DNA of 64,000 bases. Source: Larus michahellis. Lineage: Eukaryota > Chordata > Aves > Charadriiformes > Laridae. Below the pieces are notes generated by a model. It saw only the letters and a program-made list of their open reading frames with translations. It had not been told where the DNA came from and ran no database searches. The stretch covers positions 957,001 to 1,021,000 of the forward strand of contig NC_133911.1 in NCBI RefSeq assembly GCF_964199755.1. Direction: 5' to 3'. Of this stretch, positions 46,843-58,018 are shown piece after piece (position 1 is the first letter of the stretch; every line of letters begins with the position of its first letter). The translations under genes were made by a program, and so were the position numbers.

Positions 46843-47280
46843 TCACAGAATCCCAGAATCCCAGACTGGCCGGGGCTGGAAGGGACCTCTGGAGATCACC
46901 CCGTCCAACCCCCTGCCAGAGCAGGGTCACCCAGAGCAGGTGGCACAGGAACGCCTCCAAGCGGGCTGGAATGTCTCCAGAGACGGAGACTCCCCCACCT
47001 CTCTGGGCAGCCTGTGCCAGGGCTCTGCCACCCTCACAGCAAAGAAGTTCCTCCTCGTGTTGAGATGGAACTTCCCATGGTCACGTTTGTGCCCGTTACC
47101 CCTTGTCCTGTCGCTGGGCACCACTGAGAAGAGCCTGGCCCCATCCTCCTGACACCCCCCCTTTCAGTATTTATCAGCATTGATAAGGCCCCCCCTCAGC
47201 CGTCTTTTTTCCAGACTGAAGAGACCCCAAATCCCTCAGCCTTTCTTCATCAGAGAGGGGTTCCAGTCCCCTCATCATGA
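46843..47280 (-). mobile_element. CR1 LINE 3'-end fragment
   Basis: Terminal TATCACAGAATCCCAGAA, then GGCTGGAAGGGACCTCTGG, CCCCCTGCCAGAGCAGG, GACGGAGACTCCCCCACC, GTTCCTCCTCGTGTTGAG and TCAGCCGTCTTTTTTCC. It is colinear and very similar to the copy at 51770, so both probably belong to the same younger subfamily. Confidence 0.93.
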
Positions 47281-48265
47281 GAGAGGTGTTCTAATGCCCT
47301 GCCGTGTTTTCATGCACTGAAGCACTCCTTGTTTCATCCAGCATGGCCAGGACAGGGCTGACGAGTCCTAAGGGGTGGTCTGGCAACTGCTCCCAGGAAA
47401 GCCCAAGCCAGCCTGGCTCAGGGTGCTCCCCGTGGGGCGCTCACTGCTCCCACAGACGGTTTGGGCCACTCCTGTGCTTCCCCGGGGCTTGGGTTGGATC
47501 ATGGCCTACGGGTGCTGTAGGGGACAGAGGAGTGATACTGCCGTGCTGGTTGTCACCAGGAAACCTTGTGTATGATATCGCAAATTAACTGAAGTAATTG
47601 AGGTTGTGCAAACACAATTTATCCTATCAGGATTCGCAGCTGTGACTGAATTGGCTTTGTTTTCAGCTTTGAAGTTTTCCCTGCTGACCAGCTGCTGAGG
47701 GTTGTGTTGTTTGCCCTCCTGCAGGAAGGCATCGTTTTACAGACGGCTTGGCATTTCTCTTTCTTGAAAGTTGCCCTGGAATACACCGTGCTGGAGCATC
47801 ACTCTCCTCACATGCTGCCATACGACTTTTGAAGCCTCCTTAGCCCCTGGCCCCTGCCGGCGTCCATCCGGGCAGGTGAGTCCTGCTCCCTGAGACGGAG
47901 CTGCAGGAGCTGCTCAGCCCGGCCAGCTGAAGGTACCTCACACCCTCCTGAGCTCCCAGGGCTCTTATCACTGTGAAAGGCAACTGGTGATGTTTGGGAG
48001 GAGGCACCACTCCTCTGGGGCATCCACTGGCAGGCCCCTCTCCAGGGCTGCCCTGCAAAGGCTCTAGTATGTATGACATGGCTTCATGCTCAGCCTGATG
48101 CAGGATGGTCACTTCACCTCTTCATTGCTGCCCTGTTCCTGCCAGACTGTCCCTGCCTTCTGCCTTTGAGCCTCACACTGGAGAGCTGTTTCAACCAGGT
48201 ACCCCACAGGCATCCCTGAAATTGCTTGTATGAGTGGGGAAGGGGGGGGGGGTTCACTTGACCGA
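47281..48265. other. No recognisable gene
   Basis: Unique DNA; GCAAATTAACTGAAGTAATTG near 47580 is a small AT-rich island. A G run lies at 48243-48252. Confidence 0.4.
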
Positions 48266-48440
48266 AACAATCCTTCTTTCAATCCATCTTCTGCAATGTT
48301 TATGCCTCACGCTTTGTCTCTGATGTTTAGAGCGAGCTGATAGCCACAGTATTAATAACTTGTTTGTACAATAATTGCTGCTTAAGATAAATGATTCATA
48401 AAGTCCTATCAGTCTTTGAAATGGTGTAAACAGGGAGAGC
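48266..48440. promoter_or_regulatory. AT-rich candidate conserved element
   Basis: GTATTAATAACTTGTTTGTA, AATAATTGCTGCTTAAG and ATAAATGATTCATAAAG cluster here. The composition differs from both flanks; no open frame. Confidence 0.3.
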
Positions 48441-51100
48441 AGCTGGAGGACAGCAGTGGGATGCTAATGAGGGACCACCATGGGGAAGTGAATGTATGAA
48501 GACTGGGGAGCAGGGGGATTAATCCAGCCCCCAACGCTGGAGAGCATCCTGGTTCCAGTGCTCACCTGAAGCACAGGGGCAGAGCCCAAGCAGGGCATCA
48601 GTCCCGAAGCGAGATGTCTGCAAGAGAGCCACAGTAAACCACAAAGGGCAGGGAGGATATGAGATCTAGAGCCAGGAGACAACGCGAGCGGCTCAGACAT
48701 CTCAGGAATAAGGGGGGAGACGGGGAGACAGAGGGGACAGGGCTGGACAGCCATCCCCGGTCAGCAGGAGGCAGGCTGGCAGGTGGGACTCGCAACATCT
48801 GGCATGGAGGATCATCGACCTCCCAGCTCAGCTGAGACCCTGAAGCAGGTAAGGAGGTGGCCTGCTGTTGAACGGGAGCACACAGGCCATCTGCTCCACC
48901 GGCTCTGCGTGGCTGTCACCAGCTTTACAGCTCCAGGTTTAACCCTCCACGTTGACAGAATACAACAGATCGGGGTGGAGGGCAGAGAATAATTACAACC
49001 CTGGTTTCCAGGTGACCAGAAAAAAAAACTTTGGGAGCAGGAAGTTTTTTTTCCACGCACCAGCATACGTACTCCTGTCAATTCTACTACTAACAGCATG
49101 AGCCGTGGTGGCTGCTGGGTGGGAAGTGCTCTACTTCAGCCATGGGACTAGTCCAAGGACAGGTTACAGGAACAGCCTTCTGGGGTCGTGTTCACTTGGC
49201 AGGAGGCAAGAGCAGCGTGAGGATGGGCTCTGACCTGCCTCTGCTGCGCTGCTCTCCTCTGGGTGCCCAGGGAGAGTGGGCACTCCCAGGAGGTCTCCAG
49301 GCACCTCCTGAGCACCACTTGAAAGAGACCAGACGCAGGCCAGCATCCCAAGGCAGACACTGGAAAGAACTTTGCAGGGTGTTCATATGTGCTGAACGTC
49401 CCCCGTGGCCCCCATCAGCTCCGACACAGATGGCACCCCGTGGAAAGGCAAAGGGCTTCCTCTGCCCACTGCTCTCCAGGCACCTGTTTACTAATGAAGA
49501 GAGGCTGCAGGGAAGAGCAAACCAAGATATGGTATTATTCTGCCTCTCATCGAAATTAAAAGAGCTGAAACTGGCCACTCTCCATCTACCATAAGAACAT
49601 TAGCAGAAATACATCTCTTTATACAAGCGGCCTAAGCACAGTCCTCTGCCAGCATCCATCGCTCAGCTGCTGGGTGTTGATGGAAAGGCAACACAGTGTT
49701 AGTGTGGCAGTGGATTTTTAAGGCAGATTGCTGTTGAATAGCAGAAGTTATCGAGAACAGCAGAGATCACCTGGGAAGAGCAGCTTGAAAGTGAGGCAGA
49801 AGGATGAAAATGTCGGGGGGAGGAGGGGTCACTGCCATCATCTCTGAGCCAGGCTCTGTGGGGTCCCTACGGAAGGATCCCTGTAGGGTGTGAGTAGGGT
49901 GCTACATCCAAACACAGCCAAAAACCCCTCAGTGCTCACCCACCTTCAGGCTAGCCCAGGCGCTGGATAACCGAGGGTGCAAATCGAACACATGGAGGAA
50001 GCAGATGGACTACAAATAATAAGCTCCTTGGGACACACGGGTCAGCAACACCGAATAGCAAACCCATCTTTCTGCAGCAGAGGACCTTTCCTACCTTGTG
50101 CTTCTGATGTGGTGCTCCAAGAGCGTGATTTCAGGCTGCATCCCAACAAGAGACCACACGCCCATCCCTGCAGCACCGTCCTCTGATTGCACGGCATCCA
50201 GGGACCTTCCAGCCCTCCACAGTCTCAGTGCTGTGGCCCTTTGTAGAGCAGCTGGTACCTCCCCATTCCCAAACAAGAAGCCCTTGAAAGCAGCTGAGAC
50301 GCTGACAGAGCAAACGGTGAGGGTGACAGTGTTTAGCAGGGGGGCAATCCTGCTGCAGTCCACCAGCCTGGGCTGGGATGCGAGCAGAGGTGAGAAGCAA
50401 AGGAGATTGCAAAGAAGATCTTGGAAACCTGACCAGGGGTTGATCAAGAGCTGAAGTTCATTTAAACTTTTTCAGACTGATTCCCATTTCAAGGACTCAA
50501 GTGTGTGCCTGTGAGCTCCAAGGCAGAGGAAAGGGGTGAAGCACGGGGCTGTGCTCCCCGTCTGCGCTGGGACCCGGGCTGGGAGAGGCTGAGGCAAAGG
50601 TTGTGGGGTTCTCTGCCCCACGCCCAGCTGAACATGCCGGCCTCCGAGAGCACAACTCCTCGCTGCAGGCTGCCAACACCAGCCCTCCATGCCACCAGGT
50701 GTAGTATTAGGAGAGGACAAGCAGTGGCAGCAGCCCCCACCGGCACCCCTGCAGAATGGCCAGGCATCCCGGTCCAGGCCCCTCCCAAGCCCCCTCCAGC
50801 CCAGGGCCAAGGTGGGAGCCTGCTGAGAGGGGACACACTGCTGGGGGATGCCTGATGCAGGCAGGCACCAGGGCGGCGTCTTGTCCCTTTGCTTAGTGCA
50901 AGGTCTCCTTTCGAAGGACTGGAGATGATGCTGAGCTGGAGGAGCATCCATCACCCTGGGGCAGCCTCAAGCCAGGACCTGGCTGAGCCTCCAGGGATCC
51001 AGAAAGCCAGGTGCCCAGACAGCCGCCAGGATCTGGCCCGAGGAGAAGGGACCATGCATCGTGCATAGTGCTGGCTGTGCTGAACCCCCGGAGCCTTGGG
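48441..51100. other. No recognisable gene
   Basis: Unique DNA; no repeat or exon recognised. GC-rich open frames at 50470-50960 occur on both strands and are probably chance. Confidence 0.4.
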
Positions 51101-51104
51101 ACAA

Positions 51105-51250
51105 ATGAAGAAAATGACAGACTAGAGGGAAATTAATAGAGCAGAAAATTTGAAATGATGTGGAAATAATTCCCCCAGCTTAAGGAGAGCTCCTTGTATG
51201 CTTAATTTCAGAATGCAACTGTTTTCATGTTGCTAAATTACAGTATCAAA
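51105..51250. promoter_or_regulatory. AT-rich candidate conserved element
   Basis: GGGAAATTAATAGAGC, GGAAATAATTCCC (a small palindrome), TATGCTTAATTTCAG and TTGCTAAATTACAG within 150 bases. Function is inferred only. Confidence 0.28.
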
Positions 51251-51767
51251 ATGAGGGGCCCTGACTGGAGTTTATGGGACATGGGGACATTTCCATACAT
51301 GCGTCGAGCTCTCCCATCCAGAGCAAGGCAAGGGCTGGGGTGACCTTAGTTTGCCCAAGGGTTGGGGGTATGTTGTGGTGGTGCCTGTCTTGGAAAAGCC
51401 AGTGTGCTGCTTGTCGCCTTCATGAGGATTTGTCCCGTTAACGTTTCATCCCTAATTTGAGCCTGCCATAAGCAGCTGTGGGGCAGGACAAGGGGATGGG
51501 GGGACGGTCTTTAAGGTGTCTGCTGGCCCCAAATTCTGTTTCCCCTTCTCCATGGGGGTTTCTGTCCTCTCTGCCAAGTAAAGAGGCTGATGCATAGCCA
51601 GGCTTGGGAGCCGGATGAGCCAGGAGGGATGGAGGGAGCAGCCGTCATGGGAAGGGAGGAGACAGACACTCGTGTTTTGTGGAAACCTGAATCCACCCAC
51701 TGTGCTGGGCCTGGTTGCAGTTGCAGGGATGCTGCCGATGTCCTGACCTGGCCCTCCGCCCAGGCGT
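51251..51767. other. No recognisable gene
   Basis: Unique DNA before a CR1 insertion. Confidence 0.4.
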
Positions 51768-52350
51768 TTAACAGAATCAGAGAATCACAGAATGGTAGGG
51801 TTGGCAGGGACCTCTGGAGATCACTCAGTCCAGCCCCCTGCCAGAGCAGGGTCACCCACAGCAGGTGGCACAGGAACGCGTCCAGGCGGGGTTGGAATGT
51901 CTCCAGAGACGGAGACTCCCCCACCTCTCTGGGCAGCCTGTGCCAGGGCTCTGCCACCCTCACAGCAAAGAAGTTCCTCCTCGTGTTGAGATGGAACTTC
52001 CCACGGTCACGTTTGTGCCCGTTACCCCTTGTCCTGTCACTGGGCACCACTGAGAAGAGCCTGGCCCCATCCTCCTGACACCCCCCCTTTCAGTATTTAT
52101 CAGCGTTGATAAGGTCCCCCCTCAGCCGTCTTTTTTCCAGACTGAAGAGACCCAAATCCCTCAGCCTTTCTTCATCAGAGAGGGGTTCCAGTCCCCTCAG
52201 CACCTTGGCGGCCCTTTGCTGTCCCCTCTCCAGCAGTTCCCCGTCCTTCTGGAACCGGGGAGCCCAGAACTGGACCCAGCGCTCCAGCTGTGGCCTCCCC
52301 AGGGCAGAGCAGAGGGGGAGGATGACCTCCTCGGCTGTCACCTGGGACAG
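51768..52350 (-). mobile_element. CR1 LINE 3'-end fragment including RT C-terminus
   Basis: The 3' end at 51770 (AACAGAATCAGAGAATCACAG) matches the 46843 copy. It extends further 5' to about 52350, where minus-strand codons read [19 protein letters not shown] and [18 protein letters not shown], the C-terminal CR1 ORF2 block. An open frame continues upstream into non-CR1 DNA by chance. Confidence 0.93.
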
Positions 52351-55300
52351 GTGAGGGCTGAGCTGGCCCTGCAAAGATGTCCCACCCCTTGCAGACATCT
52401 GCATGCCTGATCCTGTGTGGCTGAGCCAAAGAGGGAGAGAGCATGGGAGACCCAACTCTGCCCCTGTGCCAGGACTGGTAGGACTGGGATGAAATTCTCT
52501 CCCCACTGTCCAGGGATATGCGGCCTCTTGGGAAGAGGCCACAAAGAGTAGAGACTGCAATGACCTTGGGGAAAAACACACATCCGTGAAAATGGTGCCC
52601 CTTGCACCCCAGCCCAGGGATCCCCTGCCCAGGGCTCGGTGGCAGCCCATGGGCATGCTCTGCTGACAGGAGTTGGGGGAAGCAGGCATAGGGAAGATGC
52701 TCTCTGAGATGCTGGAAATCTGTTGGGAAGTCCCCAGGGAGCCCCAGGGAGAGAGAAATGAGCTTCTTCCCTGACAAAAGAAGTTTTCAAGGTGTCCTTT
52801 AGGCTTCACAGCGCACAGTGAGATTGATCTGTGCTCAGCCCCCCAGAGAAAATCACCAGTCTGTATTTTCTCTTTTCTCACACATAAATGGGCAGGAGCT
52901 GCCCACACGTCCCTGCCAGCAGAGCCGCGAGCAGGCAGCCCCAGGCAGCCAGGAGAAGGGGTGCAGGCAGGGCCAACCCTGCACCCGGCATCAGAGCTGC
53001 ATCCAGTCCTGCCCTGAAGCCAGGGCTTGGTTTCCTCCTCTCCCTGCAGCAAACACAGCTGGCTACAGAGTCCTGCCGTGCAGGGTATGAGGGGCATGGA
53101 CCGGGAGAGACACAGCCCTGGGATGTGGACAAAGGAGCAGGGGCATCCCATCTGGACACACGGCCCCAGACTACTCGGGGAGAGTGCTGGCAAGAGGCAA
53201 AGCAGCTTTTTGCTGCTAAAGCACTGCGGACCTGTCCTGTGCATGCTCGGTGCATGCGTGACCATGTAGACCTGCGTCCCTGATGGGACACTCCGTTAGG
53301 AAATCGGGGTGGCAGCTCCTCTGGTCCCTGGTGCTGGGCACCCGGGCAGCACATGCACACAGAAAACTTTCACGTAACACAGGGATGCAGCAAAAAGCCC
53401 TGACTGACGTGAGTGATGCTGGAAGGACCAGCTGGAGTGGCCTCTGTCCTCTTTCTGCTGAGCTACACCGCTCCTGGCATCGTCGTTAATCAAGCTGAGT
53501 GGAGGTTTCAGCCTTCCTGGGAAATACCTATGCCTCCCAAGGCTGTATCCACAGCCCAGTTCCTCCCTGCCTGCCCTAGTTTCATCCTGATCACTGCTGA
53601 GCACCGGCAGTGCCACGCGTTTCCCCAGCACAGGCAGCTCAACATAAGCCAGGGAAATTTCACTTTTATTACAGCAGATGGAGTCCGAAGCCTGATGTCC
53701 GGGAGAAGAGGAGTGCACCCACCATCCTCTGCAGCCACAGGCTGTGCAGGGCTCACCAGCCACCCCACCGGACCGTGCCAGGGTGCAGAGCATCTCTGGG
53801 CAGGGGACCATCCTTCTGCATCCCCCCAGGGTCAACATCTCTGCTCTGATAGCTTTGACATGGGCAACCAGAGGTCCCCCCTAACCATCCTCTTGCACAC
53901 ATCAGCTATTTAACCTTTGGTAGGCAAATTTCAGCAGCATGGGCTAGTGCTTCCCCTTTGGTTAGGACATTCCCAGTTCCAAAAACCCTGAATTTCCTGC
54001 CTGGACTGGGTCCTCTGCGGCATCTCCTGTGCTTGGGTGGCCACAGCTGGCATTGCCTCCACAGCACGTCTGCTGTCCTTCCCTTCCAGCACTTGTAGCA
54101 TCTAGTGATGGTCCGCTTGGCAGAGGCACTCAGTCTGCCCTCAGGGGTCCCTGTCCCTCTTTACTGGAGCTCTGAGCCCCAGATTAGGCTTGATCTGGCT
54201 GACCACGGTCACTTCATCCCAGACGAACTGCACCACAGACAAATACGTAGAGGAAAAAACATATTGAACCCTCTGTGCACGTAAATGACCCCAAACTGAA
54301 ATGCAAGAGCTGGAGAAATGCCCCAGGATTCAGGAACACCTGGAGGTGTTATCACCCCATGGTAGACATAGGGTCTGGTCATGCTTTAGGCTGGGTACAG
54401 CAGAATGGGTGAGGGACCACGAAGAGCTGCAGGGTAAGCGGAGACCTTCCAGGGCAGGACCATTGTAACCAGCACAGGAAGGGCCTGGATTTGTACCACC
54501 AAGTTTGGCCCACGGTAGGGCTGTCAGTCCACTGTCCGCTGGAGCTGGGAGAAGACAGACAAAGAATGATAAATTCAATTTGAAAAATGATCCATTAACC
54601 ATAGTGGGCTGGTGGGGTGGCTAATTGCTTGCTATGGCTGGGATGGTCATCTCCCACAAGCGATGTTGTGGGGGGAAAGCCATCCCCATCCCCATCAAGG
54701 CTTCACTGGTGGCCTGGGGCAGCTGGACAGTGAGGACTGGAGGGGAAGAGGAAAGCAGAGCAAAGGGAGGGGAGGCAGAGCAATGAGCTGGCTCTGCTGC
54801 CATTCCCCCGGCCTCTGATGAGCACAGACCGCCAGAGCAGCACCCGCTGGCTTTGGTATGATGGCTGGGAGAAGGATGAGCCCAGGGAGCTGCAGGGGAA
54901 AGCGTGTGTGTCAGAGAAACCCCTGGCCGCTCACTGTGTTGTGCCAGCAATAGCGTGTAAAGCGCTGTCTGTGCGAGAGGAATCGCGTGTCAAGTGCTCC
55001 CCAGGGCCGCGGGATCGCTGCTCGCCGCTGCCTGCCTCCATCCCTGCCCTCCCCGCGCAGGAGGCAAAGGCAGAGCGGCGGAAAGCGTCTGGAAGCAGCA
55101 TCCCAGCAGGCAGCCCACCCGCTGGGCAGGGAGGTAGCAAAGGCTGCTGCCAGGGAAGGGCTGCATCCCTGGGTGATGTACTCCCAAAAACAGATGCCCC
55201 AGGAGGGGCAGTGGGACTGGGCGGTAAGAACTAGGTCAGCCCTTTGGAGGCTGAAGCGCTGAAGTCAGTGCATTTAGGCTGCTTTACAGCGTCTCAGCTC

Positions 55301-55815
55301 TTGGCCCGTCACTACTCCATTTATTTCAGCAGACTGGCTTATACCTGTCATGTGTTGGAGGTCGTTCCTGCTCTGTCACGTTACCTTTCCTTGGAGCGTG
55401 GGCAGAAGAGCGTGGAAACCCCTGCGCCCTTGGCTACGGGGCAGTGCAGGGGAGGCACGGAGAGCTGGCGTAGGCGGTCCACCCACATTAACGGTGCCAC
55501 TAGCATTTCTCAAACTGCACCCAAGAAGTCACACCACGTGTGGGCAGAGAGAAAAATTAGCTGTGGAGCTAACTGCTCCACCTTCTGAATTGCACCCATT
55601 GAAGGTCAATGAGTCTCTGGGTGGGAACAGAGCTGGTGGGGCACGGCTGCGACTGAAATCCACGTGTAAGAAAGAACAGAGCTTTTCCCAGGGCAAAGCA
55701 ACACCAGAGAGGAAGGACTGGATTGTTCCAGCAGGGAAAGAGCAAAACCGCACAGCCCAGAGGGTCTGAGTTGCCAGGGCTGTCACGAAATGAGGCTGAG
55801 CCAAAGATTTGGGTT
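52351..55815. other. No recognisable gene
   Basis: Unique DNA with a GC-rich patch at 54985-55140 (GGGCCGCGGGATCGCTGCTC). Long minus-strand frames at 52175-53265 cross it without any recognisable domain. Confidence 0.4.
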
Positions 55816-55817
55816 GC

Positions 55818-55960
55818 AAGGACCTCTGTGGAGGTCCACAGTCCGGCCCCCAGCTCCAAGCATGGCTGACTTCAAAGTCAGATCAGGTTGCCCTGGGGCA
55901 ACTGGGAGCTGAAAATCTTCACAGACGGAGATTTTTTGTCCCCTGTCAGTACTGCCCGGG
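55818..55960 (-). mobile_element. Old, diverged CR1 LINE 3' fragment
   Basis: GCAAGGACCTCTGTGGAGGT, GTCAGATCAGGTTGCCCTGG and TTCACAGACGGAGATTTT follow the CR1 3' UTR order in complement. Short and eroded. Confidence 0.6.
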
Positions 55961-56745
55961 AAATTTTATGTGTGCACGTGATGAACAGCGTGGATGCAAT
56001 TCAGGGGTGCAAAAGGCAGAGGGAATGTTTTTAGCTGCAGAATTACCCAGCCCTTTGTAGACACTCAAGCATTTAATTCTGTGCAAAGTTCCTGTGCCAT
56101 TGATGCCTCCTGCGGCTGCTCACGTGGGAAAGAGACAACCAAGTTCCTGCTGAGCGCAAGCCACATGCTTGTGTGTGTGGATGGAGCCAGGGAGGAATGG
56201 CTGCTCTTGCACAAAGAAAGCTGAGGCAAGTTGGGATGCACGAAGTTTTAAAGCTGATGATACACACAGGCTTCAAGGTTACCTTACGAAAACACAGGGG
56301 CACAGAGAGAGACAGATGCACTATGATCTTTGCTGCGTCCCCTTCTCCCTGCCCCACAGAGCAGCTCTGGGGAAGTCCGTTAGCGCTCACATTGTCCCAG
56401 ATAACTGAAAAATATGAACAGTAGGAACGTCCTTGCTAGGTACAATTAGCTGCCTGAAATAACCCAGCTGAATTCTCAGGAGCCAGGCTTATTCTGCAGG
56501 CCTGGTCATTAGGAAAATCATCAAGATCTTGCTGAAGAGAGAGCATTTATCAGCCTGTTTGGGAGCCGACCCTGTGTCTCCGGAGCAGAAGCAGAAGCTG
56601 CGTCCTTCGTGCAGGAGGAACCCGGTGTCACACCTTGACCCACGGTCTCCACACTGGGCAGGGTCTGACCAGCTCTTCCCTTAGCAGAGCTGCTCCGTGT
56701 CCGGCCGTATCCAGCCCCATCACATTGTGAGAACAGCCCTGCCTT
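55961..56745. other. No recognisable gene
   Basis: Unique DNA; nothing named. Confidence 0.4.
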
Positions 56746-57175
56746 CGGCGTAGGAAGCGCCCGCAGTGAATGCCAGCCTCGGGAGAGGGGGAAGGCCAGA
56801 TGCCGGCGGCGGCAGCAGGGAGAGCAGGCTGCAGGCAGCGGGGCTGGCTCCAGAGCGGCAGGAGGTGGCGGGGTACAGCGGCGGGCAGGGGCAGGGGCAG
56901 GGGCAGGAGGGAGGGAGCGGACGGACGGACGGCAGGCAGGAGCAGCGGCAGGCAGCGGGTGGTTAATCAGCCGTCTGCTTCCGTGACTGAGCTCAGCGTT
57001 TGCAGCAAAGGGCTGTGGAGAGGAGAAAGCCTCTCGCTCATGAAAGAAACATCAGTGCTAATCGAATCAGGGTCCAGCCCAGCAGCACGCGACAGGCTGC
57101 GGCGGCTCATTCATATTTCATGCTTTGCTCCACTTGAGCAGATAAAGCCCAGTGCAAAAGGTAGGGGAGCCCTGT
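56746..57175. promoter_or_regulatory. GC-rich patch followed by an element with ATTCATATTTCATGC
   Basis: A GC-rich stretch with short repeats (56884-56960) is followed by lower-GC DNA that includes GCTAATCGAATCAGGG and CATTCATATTTCATGCTTTG. The pairing could be a promoter or an enhancer. No coding exon is visible. Confidence 0.28.
56884..56960. repeat. (GGGCAG)n and (GGAC)n short tandem repeats
   Basis: Four GGGCAG units, then a GGAG-rich spacer and three GGAC units followed by GGCAGGCAGG. Confidence 0.85.
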
Positions 57176-57516
57176 CCGGCGTGGGAGGGAGCCCAGGACC
57201 ATGGCAGGGGGCCAGGGGAGAGGGGAGCCACGGGCTGAGCTGTGCATGGGCTGGGGCACAGCTGCAGGAGGGCAGCTGAGACTTGCCAGTGAGTCAGTGA
57301 TGTCCCAGGTAAGCTCAAGTCGGTGCTCACCCGCTCTCAGGTTCTGGCCTCTGAAGATCAGCAAAGCAGTGGGTTGTACAGGGCTTTGCTCCATCTCTTC
57401 TGCTTCTGGAGGCTTTTCTTGGCCCCTGGTTGTGGGGTAGTTGCTCCTTGATGCTGCTAGTGGTGGGTGGGAGCCCAGGGAAGCCCAAGCTGGTCATGGC
57501 TGGCAAGATGAGTGTC

Positions 57517-58018
57517 CAGCTCTGGAGCCCTCAGCACAAGAAGGACATGGACCTCTTGGAGCGGGGCCAGAGGAGGCCACAGAGATGATCCAAGGGCTGG
57601 AGCCCCTCTGCTGTGAGGACAGGCTGAGAGAGTTGGGGGGGTTCAGCCCGGAGAAGAGAAGGCTCCGGGGAGACCTTAGAGCCCCTTCCAGTCCCTGAAG
57701 GGGCTCCAGGAAAGCTGGGGAGGGGCTGTTTGCAAGGGCGTGGAGCAATAGGACGAGGGGCAATGGTTTAAACTAGAGCAGGGCAGGTTTAGGTGAGACA
57801 TTAGGAAGATGTTCTTTGCACTGAGGGTGGTGAGACACTGGCCCAGGTTGCCCAGAGAGGTGGTGGAGGCCCCATCCCTGGAGACATTCAAGGCCAGGCT
57901 TGATGAGGCTCTGAGCAACCTGATCTAGTTGAAGATGTCCCTGCTGACTGCAGGGGGTTGGACTAGATGGCCTTTAGAGGTCCCTTCCAACCCAACACAT
58001 TCTATGATCCTATGATAA
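57517..58018 (+). mobile_element. CR1 LINE 3'-end fragment
   Basis: Plus-strand CR1: AGAAGGACATGGACCTCTTGG, AGGCCACAGAGATGATCCAAG, GGTTCAGCCCGGAGAAGAG, GACATTAGGAAGATGTTC, CAGGTTGCCCAGAGAGGTGG, CAACCTGATCTAGTTG, and the terminal ATTCTATGATCCTATGAT. 5'-truncated; the frame is broken. Confidence 0.93.
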
